NCBI GenBank assembly: GCA_046710445.1
Contig: JBKEHD010000019.1
Span: 1-21,784, forward strand
Reading direction: 5' to 3'
Length of the DNA stretch: 21,784 nt
Source: JBKEHD01 sp046710445
GTDB taxonomy: Bacteria; Pseudomonadota; Alphaproteobacteria; Rickettsiales; Midichloriaceae
Shown here piece after piece: positions 14,889 to 21,784 of the stretch. Under the pieces are notes generated by a model. The model was not told the DNA's origin and made no database searches. It saw only the letters and a list, made by a program, of their open reading frames with translations. Each line of letters opens with the position of its first letter. The stretch's first letter is position 1. A program made the position numbers and the translations under genes.

Positions 14889-15374
14889 ATGATAAACGTT
14901 TTCAACACTCAAACAGAGGAGAAGATTTATTATGGATTATTTGAACTTATTTCAGAACTCGCTTATAATATAGTAAGGGTTAGAATTAATAAAAATAAAA
15001 AAGTTAGAAAGTGTCAAATAATGATCGAAAGAAGTGATGGCGAAGGGATAACGCTCAATGATTGTCAAATAGTGAATAAATTACTTATGTCGGTACTTAA
15101 GGAAAGCTTTGTTGAACTAGTAGACTTTAATATAGAAGTTAGTTCCTCAGGATTAAATAAACCACTTACACGCATTAGTGATTTTGAAAAAAACATAGGA
15201 AAAACAGTAAAAATACATAGTCTATTTAAAATAAATAATAGGAAAATTTTTACAGGAGTGTTGTTAAGCGCAACTAGCGAAAATATAAAAATTAAATTAA
15301 AAGACTCAAGTGATGAGATAGAAATAAGTGTTAGCTCAATCTCAGAGTCATATTTACAATATCAATTCAATTAG
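14889..15374 (+). CDS. rimP: Ribosome maturation factor RimP
   Basis: 161 residues. RimP helps assemble the 30S subunit. The family core is visible: ISELAYNIVRVRINKNKKVR near 20-40, then IMIERSDGEGITLNDCQIVNK, FNIEVSSSGLNKPLTRISDF (the near-invariant E-V-S-S-P/S-G-L-x-R-P-L pattern), and a C-terminal SH3-like part with GVLLSATSENIKIKLKD. It is directly upstream of nusA with an 8-nt gap, the standard arrangement. The usual SPG is SSG and RPL is KPL here, normal drift in AT-rich genomes. No ribosome binding site is obvious before ATG 14889. Confidence 0.93.
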   Translation: MINVFNTQTEEKIYYGLFELISELAYNIVRVRINKNKKVRKCQIMIERSDGEGITLNDCQIVNKLLMSVLKESFVELVDFNIEVSSSGLNKPLTRISDFEKNIGKTVKIHSLFKINNRKIFTGVLLSATSENIKIKLKDSSDEIEISVSSISESYLQYQFN

Positions 15375-15382
15375 GATAAAAA

Positions 15383-16708
15383 ATGAAATATAAAGCATTC
15401 GGTGGTAGTGAGATTTTATACGTTGCAGATTCTGTAGCTAGAGAAAAAGGTCTCAACAAAGAAAATGTATTAGGTGCCTTGGAAGAGGCTATCGCTTTTG
15501 CAGCAAAAAGAAAATACGGTACACATATAGAGATAAAAGCTAGTATCAATAGACAAACAGGTGATATGAAGCTTTATAAAAAACTTTTGGTCGCAGAAAA
15601 ATTATCAAAAGAGCAAATTGATGAAGGAATGGACGAAACTGAAATAATAAATTTAGAAGATGCTTTGGAAATAAGTCCAGATGCAAAAGAAGGTGATATT
15701 ATTCGAGATTTTCTTCCTCCTTTAGACCTTGGAAGATTAAATGCATTATCTACAAGACAAATTATCGTAAAAAAAATCAAAGAATTAGAGCGTGATAAAT
15801 TATACGAAGAATATAAAGGTAAAATTGGTGAAATAATAAATGGAGTTGTAGAAAGAGTAGAAGCAAACGCCTTAATTATTAAGATAGGTGGCACAGAGGC
15901 TATTCTAAAAAAAGAACAAACATTAAAAACAGATTTCTACAAATTAGGTGATAGAATTAGAGCTATATTGACAAAATTCGATAAAGAATCAAAAGGACCA
16001 TTACTCATACTATCTCGTACACATAAAGATTTTGTAGCTCAATTATTCAAACAAGAAGTTCCAGAAATTTATGACAAAATAATAGAAATTAAAAATATAG
16101 CTAGAGACCCAGGTTCTAAAACAAAAATTGCTGTTTATTCATCTGATTTCTCAATAGATCCAGTTGGATCATGTGTTGGGATACGTGGAGCAAGAGTTCA
16201 ATCAATCATCAAAGAGCTAAGAGGCGAAAGAATAGACATAGTTAAATGGAGTGATGATGTTGCTACTTATATCGTAAATAGCATGGGTACAATCAATGTA
16301 TCAAAAGTAGTAATTGATGAAGATACCAGAAAAATCGAAGTTGTTATACCAGACGAAGACCAAAGCCAAGCTATTGGTAGAAAAGGACAGAATGTGAAGC
16401 TTATTTCTGAGTTAGTTGGATGGAAAATAGACATGATCACCGAAGAGTCAGAAACTTTAAAAAGACAAGAAACTTTTTCTAAAACAACTAAAATATTTAT
16501 GGAGCAATTGAATTTAGAAGAAATTTTAGCACAATTATTATCTTCAGAAGGTTATAATAGCATAGAAACTTTAGCCAATACCGAAATAACAAAACTTGCA
16601 TCTATAGAAGGGCTGGATGAAGAAATAGCAAATGAATTAATTTCAAGAGCACAAAAATTCCTTGCAAACCCCGATGAAGATAAAAAAGATGATGATATAG
16701 AAGTATAG
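15383..16708 (+). CDS. nusA: Transcription termination/antitermination factor NusA
   Basis: 441 residues. NusA binds RNA polymerase and nascent RNA and governs pausing, termination and antitermination. Domain order: N-terminal RNAP-binding domain (1 to about 125; LGALEEAIAFAAKRKYG), S1 (about 145-200; GEIINGVVERVEANALIIKI), KH1 (GSCVGIRGARVQSIIKEL, near 255-275), KH2 (AIGRKGQNVKLISELVGWKI, near 333-352), and one helix-hairpin-helix acidic repeat (LAQLLSSEGYNSIETLA onward). It is shorter than E. coli NusA (495 residues), which has two acidic repeats. AGGA lies just before ATG 15383. Translation initiation factor gene infB usually follows nusA; here it does not, and a large hairpin follows instead. 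Confidence 0.97.
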   Translation: MKYKAFGGSEILYVADSVAREKGLNKENVLGALEEAIAFAAKRKYGTHIEIKASINRQTGDMKLYKKLLVAEKLSKEQIDEGMDETEIINLEDALEISPDAKEGDIIRDFLPPLDLGRLNALSTRQIIVKKIKELERDKLYEEYKGKIGEIINGVVERVEANALIIKIGGTEAILKKEQTLKTDFYKLGDRIRAILTKFDKESKGPLLILSRTHKDFVAQLFKQEVPEIYDKIIEIKNIARDPGSKTKIAVYSSDFSIDPVGSCVGIRGARVQSIIKELRGERIDIVKWSDDVATYIVNSMGTINVSKVVIDEDTRKIEVVIPDEDQSQAIGRKGQNVKLISELVGWKIDMITEESETLKRQETFSKTTKIFMEQLNLEEILAQLLSSEGYNSIETLANTEITKLASIEGLDEEIANELISRAQKFLANPDEDKKDDDIEV

Positions 16709-16747
16709 AAATAAAAATTCAAAGTAGTACAAAAAAAAGATCCGTAC

Positions 16748-16803
16748 ATTTCAGGGAAATTCTCCCAAAGTTGGAGACAATAAATGAGAAATTTTCCTGA
16801 AAT
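16748..16803. repeat. Nested two-part hairpin after nusA
   Basis: ATTTCAGGGAAATTCTC (16748-16764) faces GAGAAATTTTCCTGAAAT (16786-16803), a near-perfect 17-18 bp stem. An inner alternative stem TCTCC/GGAGA (about 16761-16776) overlaps one arm. There is no T-run on the plus side. On the minus strand eight Ts (16738-16731) lie 9 nt beyond the stem, so it might end the opposite transcript or act as a processing site. Confidence 0.75.
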
Positions 16804-16941
16804 ATCTAAAAATAAAAACCATATATTCTAAAGATTTTGTAGATATTGCACATAAATATTTATACTATGGAGTAAGCAAAAAAATTGTAATTGTGAAAAA
16901 CAACATACCTCATCTATTTTTTACTTCCCTTTTAAATCAAT

Positions 16942-17781
16942 TTATAGCAACCCATTTTCTTTCAATCTTTCGTCCAAGAAAGATTTTGCTGTATGTCTAT
17001 CAGATAAAATTGTTTCTAGTTTTGGATGAACAAAGAATGGGATTGAATATCTAGAAAGTTTACTCTCACTACCAATAGGATTTACAACCTTATGGTATGT
17101 TGATTTATAATAATTATCCGTCAATTCTTGCATCATATCACCACAATTAATGATTATATCATGCTCATTGCAATTTATTTTATGCCAATTACCATCTACA
17201 TCTTTTACACAGAGACCAGATTGAGTTGCTGCCACCAATAAAGTTATGAGATTAATATCTTTATGGGGAGCCGCTCTCATTGCACCATCTCCTTTCTCAT
17301 TCAATATAGAAGGATAATGCAAAATTCTCATAATTGTACCACACTGATCATCAACTATTTCATTTAAAGACTTTGCTAATTTTTTCGGTGTTTCTTCATT
17401 AAGCGATGAAAGCAATATCAAAGCTAATTCCATAAGCTTGCTATATAAATATCCAGTACGAGTGATACCTTGTGGCAAATCCCTTCCTCCGGGAGAATAA
17501 TGATAAAACTCCTTTAGATCTTTTACATCATAGTCTTTTGCTATTTCTGAAATACTAAATGGGAAATAGCCATCTTGAACTTTTTCAAATTTTCTAGAAA
17601 AAATATATTTCTTTTTATTCTCAACAGACTGTTTGAAAAAAAATTTCCATTCCTCATATACTTGATTAATTAACCGAAAATCAATACCATGATTAGTAAT
17701 AACTGCAAAACCTGTTTCTTTAAAAGAATCATGAATTTCTGTTCCCAGATTTTGGCTTTGAAAATTTATAACTTTGATCAT
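16942..17781 (-). CDS. 2-oxoglutarate/Fe(II)-dependent oxygenase, isopenicillin N synthase-like
   Basis: 279 residues in the isopenicillin N synthase-like dioxygenase family. The N-terminal segment FKETGFAVITNHGIDFRLI (about 20-38) is the DIOX_N signature. The iron triad is complete: His173 and Asp175 in APHKDINLITLL, and His230 in STYHKVVNP. RYS (244-246) provides the Arg/Ser pair that binds 2-oxoglutarate. YHYSPGGRDLP in the middle is typical of bacterial members. The substrate is unknown; small-molecule hydroxylation is the likely type of reaction. ATG 17781 is preferred to GTG 17784. It is a single-gene unit, with no partner genes to suggest a pathway. Confidence 0.9.
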   Translation of the reverse strand: MIKVINFQSQNLGTEIHDSFKETGFAVITNHGIDFRLINQVYEEWKFFFKQSVENKKKYIFSRKFEKVQDGYFPFSISEIAKDYDVKDLKEFYHYSPGGRDLPQGITRTGYLYSKLMELALILLSSLNEETPKKLAKSLNEIVDDQCGTIMRILHYPSILNEKGDGAMRAAPHKDINLITLLVAATQSGLCVKDVDGNWHKINCNEHDIIINCGDMMQELTDNYYKSTYHKVVNPIGSESKLSRYSIPFFVHPKLETILSDRHTAKSFLDERLKENGLL

Positions 17782-17784
17782 CAC

Positions 17785-17974
17785 AATATATTATTATTTA
17801 ATGCATGATGACAATATATCATATTTTTTTATTCCCAAGATTTTTTTATCATCAAATCACTGCGTGTTGAGACAAGGAATAATAATAACATCATATGTTT
17901 AGTGAAATAAATGCAGCTTTGGAATGAATTCTCCTCATAATAATTTTCAATAACGAATATCACTAATAGCTAAT
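17785..17974. other. Intergenic spacer with a degenerate repeat copy
   Basis: 190 AT-rich bases between the oxygenase start and the NDUFA9-like stop. The only recognisable content is the repeat relic at 17870-17916. Confidence 0.6.
17870..17916 (+). repeat. Degenerate copy of the repeat element found at 12337-12893
   Basis: AGACAAGGAATAATAATAAC at the left and AGTGAAATAAATGCAG at the right match the core AGACAAGGAATGATGATGCG ... AGTGAAGAATGACGCAG with substitutions and roughly nine missing bases in the centre. It lies about 5 kb from the main array, in a spacer, showing the element is dispersed. Confidence 0.5.
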
Positions 17975-18895
17975 TCAGATTATGTTTTTTAAATACTGTT
18001 TAATTGGCATCAAATACTCATTTGAAAGCTCAGCAGCATTTTCATTGCTAATTATATGATTGTATCTAGATAACATAACTTCTTCTGCAGTAATTGGAAA
18101 TTTATTATAACATGAAAAAATGGAAGCTAGTGTCTTAGCTACATGATAATTTAATTGTAAGACATGATATTTTTTACCCAAATCACTGTATATCATATCA
18201 ATAATTTCCTTAAACTTAATTTTATTTGGCCCACCTGCTTCTAAAATCTTTCCAGTATAACAATCTGTATGCGAACTCATAACATGCAATACTAATTTCG
18301 CTAAATCTTTCACATATATTGGCTGTAACAAAGTATTTCCATTATTAATCAATGGAAATATGCAAGAAATTTCAGCTAACTTTATAAGGTTATTAAAAAA
18401 TTTATCACGTGTTCCAAAAACAACATTAGGTCTTATGATTGTTGCATATGGGTATTCCGACAATACATCTTTTTCTACTTGTAATTTAGAGATCAAATCT
18501 TTGGATATAATATGATTCTCATCAACTCCAAATGCAGATATATGTATTAATTTACATATATTATGTGCTTTAGAAAAATATGCGATTTTTTTAGAAATGA
18601 TATTATAGGTGTTTTTATTCAAATCATCTATTGCGTTGATCACAAAATCTGAATCTCCCATGACTTTATTAAAAAATTCATCTGAATTTTCCAGCTTAAT
18701 ATTAGATATATATCCAGGGAATGAATATATACAACTATTATCATGAGTTAATCTATATGAATTTATTATATTTATTCTCACGTCATAATAAGATAGTAAT
18801 TTTACTACCTGACTCCCTATAAAACCATCTCCTCCGAAAATAGTAATCTTTTTTCCTTTATTTAACATATGCAATAAATGTGTTTCTACGTTCAC
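17975..18895 (-). CDS. NDUFA9-like NAD(P)-binding protein (complex I-associated, atypical SDR)
   Basis: 306 residues. The Rossmann motif ITIFGGDGFIGSQVVKLL near residues 17-34 is the GGxGFIG form seen in the complex I NDUFA9 subfamily of atypical short-chain dehydrogenases. SDFVINAIDD, LIHISAFGVDEN, EYPYATIIRPNVVFG and LQPIYVKDLAKLVLHVM follow in family order. Alphaproteobacterial homologues of mitochondrial NDUFA9 are thought to stabilise complex I near the quinone site. The classical YxxxK pair is absent, as usual for this subfamily. GTG 18895 is chosen because AAGGA lies 6 nt upstream; ATG 18868 would still keep the Rossmann motif. No other complex I gene is nearby. Confidence 0.87.
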   Translation of the reverse strand: MNVETHLLHMLNKGKKITIFGGDGFIGSQVVKLLSYYDVRINIINSYRLTHDNSCIYSFPGYISNIKLENSDEFFNKVMGDSDFVINAIDDLNKNTYNIISKKIAYFSKAHNICKLIHISAFGVDENHIISKDLISKLQVEKDVLSEYPYATIIRPNVVFGTRDKFFNNLIKLAEISCIFPLINNGNTLLQPIYVKDLAKLVLHVMSSHTDCYTGKILEAGGPNKIKFKEIIDMIYSDLGKKYHVLQLNYHVAKTLASIFSCYNKFPITAEEVMLSRYNHIISNENAAELSNEYLMPIKQYLKNII

Positions 18896-18966
18896 TTATA
18901 TTCCTTTGTTCCATATATAAACTAATACTAAAATAATGAAATAAATATATCAATTTTATAATTTAC

Positions 18967-18995
18967 TTGCAAATTTTCTTTCTGGTAATTAATCT
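18967..18995 (+). promoter_or_regulatory. Putative promoter of the sodB-virB8-virB9-virB10 unit
   Basis: TTGCAA (18967-18972) and TAATCT (18990-18995) are separated by 17 bases. The start would be near 19002, giving a leader of about 23 nt before ATG 19025. No further promoter is obvious between sodB and virB8. Confidence 0.4.
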
Positions 18996-19024
18996 TATGC
19001 TAAATAGACTATTTAATTTGCAAA

Positions 19025-19621
19025 ATGATTGATGTAAAAGCGTTACCATATACTAAAGATTCGTTAAAACCTGTTATATCAACAGAAACAGTAGAATTTC
19101 ATTATGATAAACATCATAAAGGATACGCAAATAAACTGAATAAAATGCTTGATAGCAGTAAGTATGCGGATGATAACTTAGAGGATATGATTGTAAAATC
19201 TTATAAAAATCACGATTTCCCTGTATATAACAACGCAGCTCAGATTTGGAATCATGATTTTTATTGGGATTCTATCTCTTCGGTTAAGAATATGACAATT
19301 GATCAAGATTTATTATCAATCATTAATGCTAATTTTGGTACAATTGAACAATTCAAAAGCAAATTCATTGATGCAGGCGTTACGTTATTTGGCAGTGGGT
19401 GGATTTGGTTAGTTCAAGACAAAGAAACTATGAAATTATCAATAATACAAACCAACAATGCGGACAACCCTTTGATTTTGAATAAACGTCCCATCTTAAC
19501 TATAGATGTTTGGGAGCATGCTTATTATATAGATTATAGAAATAACAGATTAGAATACTTGAAAAATTCCGTTGAATCTTTATTAAATTGGGATTTTGCA
19601 AAAAATAATATTAAATTTTAG
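19025..19621 (+). CDS. sodB: Iron superoxide dismutase
   Basis: 198 residues, normal length. All four metal ligands are visible: His26 (FHYDKHHKGY), His77 (AAQIWNHDFYW), and the Asp and His of DVWEHAYYIDY near 160-164. The Gln of AAQIWNH is the position that marks the iron rather than manganese form. FGSGWIWLV (for the usual FGSGWAWL) is also present. It removes superoxide in the cytoplasm. The virB8 frame begins within a few dozen bases of its stop, so sodB is probably cotranscribed with the T4SS genes. In Ehrlichia and Anaplasma sodB is known to lead a virB3-virB4-virB6 operon; here the partner is virB8 instead. Confidence 0.96.
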   Translation: MIDVKALPYTKDSLKPVISTETVEFHYDKHHKGYANKLNKMLDSSKYADDNLEDMIVKSYKNHDFPVYNNAAQIWNHDFYWDSISSVKNMTIDQDLLSIINANFGTIEQFKSKFIDAGVTLFGSGWIWLVQDKETMKLSIIQTNNADNPLILNKRPILTIDVWEHAYYIDYRNNRLEYLKNSVESLLNWDFAKNNIKF

Positions 19622-19763
19622 TATATTTTAGATGGGTATTAAATAATTATTTTCAAAATTTGGCAAGAAGAATGGAGAATCTATACCAAATCATGTAGAT
19701 GAAAAAAATAAATTAAGTGATTGGAATAAGGATTACACTCAATCAGTAGCTATACAAAGAAAT

Positions 19764-20342
19764 TTGTTACTTATATTGCTGATCATATCCTTTGCTATCA
19801 TAGTTTTTTCACTTGGAACTATTCGCTATCTCAAAAGTACGCAAAGCATATCTCCTTTTGTTATAGAAATAGAGGAAAAAAGCGGTATACCCACTGTTGT
19901 AAAGCCACTTTCTATCAAAACATATTCATCAAATGAAGCAATTAGACGATATTTTATAGTTAAGTATATTAGGGCACGAGAAGGCTATTTATCATCAACA
20001 TTTAATAGCGATTATTTTGATGTCGTTAGAGTCTTGTCAAATTCAGATGTGTATTATGGAGATTACAGGCCTAAATTTAATACAAGCAATCCATCAAGCC
20101 CATATAACCTTTATGGTGCATCTTCCCATAGAAATGTAGGTATAAAATCTATAATTTTCCCTTCTTCAACATCAGCACAAATCAGAGTCAAGCTTACAGT
20201 ATCGGGACAAGTTAATATGGAAATGAATAAAATTATTTATATGGAATTTGATTTCTTTAATTTAAAAATGAATGATTCTGACCGACTGATTAATCCACTA
20301 GGATTTCAGGTAACTTTATATAGAATGGATGATGAAAACTAG
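19764..20342 (+). CDS. virB8: Type IV secretion inner-membrane protein VirB8 (start uncertain)
   Basis: From TTG 19764 the protein has 192 residues: a membrane helix at once (LLILLIISFAIIVFSLGTI), then the periplasmic NTF2-like domain (SISPFVIEIEEKSGIPTVVKP; EAIRRYFIVKYIRAREGY; KIIYMEFDFFNLKM). VirB8 nucleates the T4SS core at the inner membrane. Coding sequence plainly extends upstream: the frame is open from 19647 and reads FSKFGKKNGE, later LSDWNKDYTQSVAIQRN, just like the cytoplasmic head of other VirB8 proteins. No ATG, GTG or TTG exists in that stretch. An in-frame ATG at 19632 is followed after three codons by TAA (19644). So the true start is either TTG 19764, a rare codon such as ATA 19683, or the gene has an early nonsense mutation. 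The 3' end overlaps virB9. Confidence 0.85.
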   Translation: MLLILLIISFAIIVFSLGTIRYLKSTQSISPFVIEIEEKSGIPTVVKPLSIKTYSSNEAIRRYFIVKYIRAREGYLSSTFNSDYFDVVRVLSNSDVYYGDYRPKFNTSNPSSPYNLYGASSHRNVGIKSIIFPSSTSAQIRVKLTVSGQVNMEMNKIIYMEFDFFNLKMNDSDRLINPLGFQVTLYRMDDEN

Positions 20343-21063
20343 AAAAATATTATTTTTATTTTTACTTATATGTAATTGCTGTATTTTTAATTCGGTATCT
20401 TTTGAAAAACCTCTATCTACCGATAGCAGAATAAAAACCTTTATTTATAATGAAAATGAAATATTTAAGGTGGTTATACATTACAATTATCAAACTAGTA
20501 TTGAATTTGAAAAGGATGAGGAAATCAAAACCATATCTTCAGGAAACAATTACGCATGGCAACTTACACCTGTAGGGAATAGGCTTTTTATAAAACCTAT
20601 AGAAGATACAATATTGACAAACATGACTTTGATAACAAGTAAACGAGTATATCAATTTGAAATAGAATCAAAACCTTATTCTAATAATATAGATAACGAA
20701 TTGGTTTATGTTGTTAGATTTTTTTACCCAACTAAATATGACGATATTATTAAACCAAAAATTAAAAAAGATACTAATCAAAATATAGAAATACAGCCAT
20801 ATAATTTCAATTATAAAATAATTGGACCTGTGAAATTTTCACCAACTAAAGTATTTGATGATGGTGTAAAAACATATTTTTATTATAAAGAAGATATACG
20901 ATTAAACAAACCTAAGATAAGAGTTGTTCAGAAAGATAAAGTATCTGAGATGGTTCCAAAAATTGTGGGAGATTATTTAGTGCTTAATACTGTAGGTGAG
21001 ATATTAGAACTTTCGTTTGGAAAAAATATAATAGAAATTACAAATAACAATTATAATCACTAG
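20329..21063 (+). CDS. virB9: Type IV secretion protein VirB9
   Basis: 244 residues with a signal peptide (ILFLFLLICNCCIFNSVSF). VirB9 makes the outer-membrane-side ring of the T4SS core with VirB7 and VirB10. The N-terminal domain shows VVIHYNYQTSIEFEKDEEI and NYAWQLTPVGNRLFIKPIED, with TNMTLITSKRVYQFEI, the standard VirB9 run. The C-terminal domain has NFNYKIIGPVKFSPTKVFDDG and TYFYYKED, matching the F-x-P-x-x-V-F-D-D-G-x-x-T-x-F signature. Start is ATG 20329 or the adjacent ATG 20332; it overlaps the virB8 end by about 14 nt, implying coupling. No VirB7-like lipoprotein gene is seen between the two. Confidence 0.95.
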   Translation: MMKTRKILFLFLLICNCCIFNSVSFEKPLSTDSRIKTFIYNENEIFKVVIHYNYQTSIEFEKDEEIKTISSGNNYAWQLTPVGNRLFIKPIEDTILTNMTLITSKRVYQFEIESKPYSNNIDNELVYVVRFFYPTKYDDIIKPKIKKDTNQNIEIQPYNFNYKIIGPVKFSPTKVFDDGVKTYFYYKEDIRLNKPKIRVVQKDKVSEMVPKIVGDYLVLNTVGEILELSFGKNIIEITNNNYNH

Positions 21064-21068
21064 ACTCT

Positions 21069-21784
21069 ATGGCAGAAGAAAATCAAAATGATGCAAATAA
21101 TGAAGAAGTAGCAGAGGTATCACAACCTCAACAGAGTTTTTCTTCTGTTTCTGTAGCTTCAAAGCAAAAAAAATTTATATTTGTATTGCTTGTATTAATC
21201 GCTGGATTTGCAGTATATTATTTCCTGCTTAGTGGTGATACTGAAAATGGTAAAAAAAAGAAAAAACCAGTTGATAAAGCACAACAAGAACAAATACTTC
21301 AAAATGCAAAAGCAGTTCCAGAAAATAAAAAAGAGTTTCAAACCAAAGTTGATAAAAATGAATTTGATAATGTAAAGGCTCCTGAAGTAGAAGCTCCATC
21401 ACCTCCTCCACCACCGCCGCCGCCTCCACCTACTCCTGCAGCACTACCTCCACCTCCTCCCGTTATTTCTGATTCAAACGATAATAATAACGCTGAAGAT
21501 AATAAGCCAGCTAAAGATTTTAATCCTTTTTCTGATTCAAAAAAAGATGAAGAAAAAAGGCAAATGGCTATTAAAGCAAAAATGCAAACATCAATCATGG
21601 TATCTGGTGGTGGGGGCAGCGGAGGCTTACTTGGTAAAGATGATAAAAAGAAAGATGATACATCAAAAGGAAAAAAGAATGATGGATTTTTAGGATTCGG
21701 AGATGGAAAATTAGATGGAGAAACATTAGCTGCTTCATCATTTGGCAGTGTACAGGCAACCGTTGTAAATAATCTCAACAGAAC
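21069..21784 (+). CDS. virB10: Type IV secretion protein VirB10, 5' part (cut by the window end)
   Basis: The frame opens at ATG 21069, five bases after the virB9 stop, and stays open to the end of the window (about 238 codons). It reads MAEENQNDANNEEVAEVSQP at the N-terminus, then one membrane helix (KFIFVLLVLIAGFAVYYFLL, near residues 35-54), a Lys-rich stretch, and a proline-rich periplasmic linker with runs of ten and five Pro (around 111-131). A Gly/Ser patch (SGGGGSGGLLG) follows, and the visible end is SSFGSVQATVVNNLN. This is the usual layout of Rickettsiales VirB10, which spans both membranes and senses ATP-driven energy. The conserved C-terminal barrel domain lies beyond the window. 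Confidence 0.93.
   Translation, partial: MAEENQNDANNEEVAEVSQPQQSFSSVSVASKQKKFIFVLLVLIAGFAVYYFLLSGDTENGKKKKKPVDKAQQEQILQNAKAVPENKKEFQTKVDKNEFDNVKAPEVEAPSPPPPPPPPPPTPAALPPPPPVISDSNDNNNAEDNKPAKDFNPFSDSKKDEEKRQMAIKAKMQTSIMVSGGGGSGGLLGKDDKKKDDTSKGKKNDGFLGFGDGKLDGETLAASSFGSVQATVVNNLNR

Noticed and set aside
16731..16803. Intrinsic terminator of nusA
   Set aside because: The stem is strong, but no T-run follows on the plus strand; the T-run is on the other strand and 9 nt away, so it is listed only as an inverted repeat.
21338..21778. Minus-strand open frame rich in Ser, Phe and Gly
   Set aside because: It is the antisense of the proline- and lysine-rich virB10 linker; the plus frame has a membrane helix and VirB10 layout and follows virB9.

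Overview
The window is AT-rich chromosomal DNA (GC roughly one third, judged by eye) from an alphaproteobacterium of the order Rickettsiales, or a close relative. Evidence: rimP-nusA, a complex I NDUFA9-type protein, sodB followed by virB8-virB9-virB10 of a P-type (rvh-like) type IV secretion system, phage-type genes of the alphaproteobacterial gene transfer agent (GTA) kind, short AT-rich genes, and palindromic repeats resembling Rickettsia palindromic elements. The species cannot be named from the sequence.

Region by region. 1-670: no convincing gene, possibly decayed coding sequence. 671-2044 (-): a large orphan protein with a hydrophobic segment and a Gly/Ala/His-rich tail, a possible secreted protein. 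2127-5222 (-): a compact, overlapping phage tail/head-completion operon (gp6-type connector, head-tail adaptor, DUF3168-like protein, major tail protein, small membrane protein) running into mtaB. 5382-7143 (-): lptE and an HK97-type major capsid gene. 7330-7406 (+): tRNA-Val(GAC). 7453-8973 (-): a sodium:solute symporter preceded by a clear TPP riboswitch, hence a probable thiamine or thiamine-precursor transporter. 9096-9620 (+): orphan. 9760-10939 (-): prohead protease followed at once by a secreted RNase T2. 10967-12210 (+): EVE-domain protein and a small outer-membrane beta-barrel with a good terminator. 12265-12893: an antitoxin gene broken by a short repeat element, then a tandem array of a related repeat. 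12894-14168 (-): phage portal gene. 14201-16708 (+): VanX-type dipeptidase, rimP, nusA. 16942-18895 (-): 2OG-Fe(II) oxygenase and NDUFA9-like protein. 19025-21784 (+): sodB, virB8, virB9 and a virB10 cut by the window end.

The main observation is that portal, protease, capsid, connector, adaptor, gp8-like and tail genes lie on one strand in the canonical GTA/HK97 order. They are spread over about 10.5 kb and broken up by host genes (RNase T2, transporter with riboswitch, tRNA, lptE, an outer-membrane protein, an antitoxin relic). No terminase, integrase or lysis gene was recognised. This fits an old, vertically inherited GTA-like locus better than a fresh prophage. Other points of note are the TPP-controlled transporter, the in-frame repeat insertion that split an antitoxin, a virB8 with an early in-frame TAA, and the sodB-virB8 linkage.
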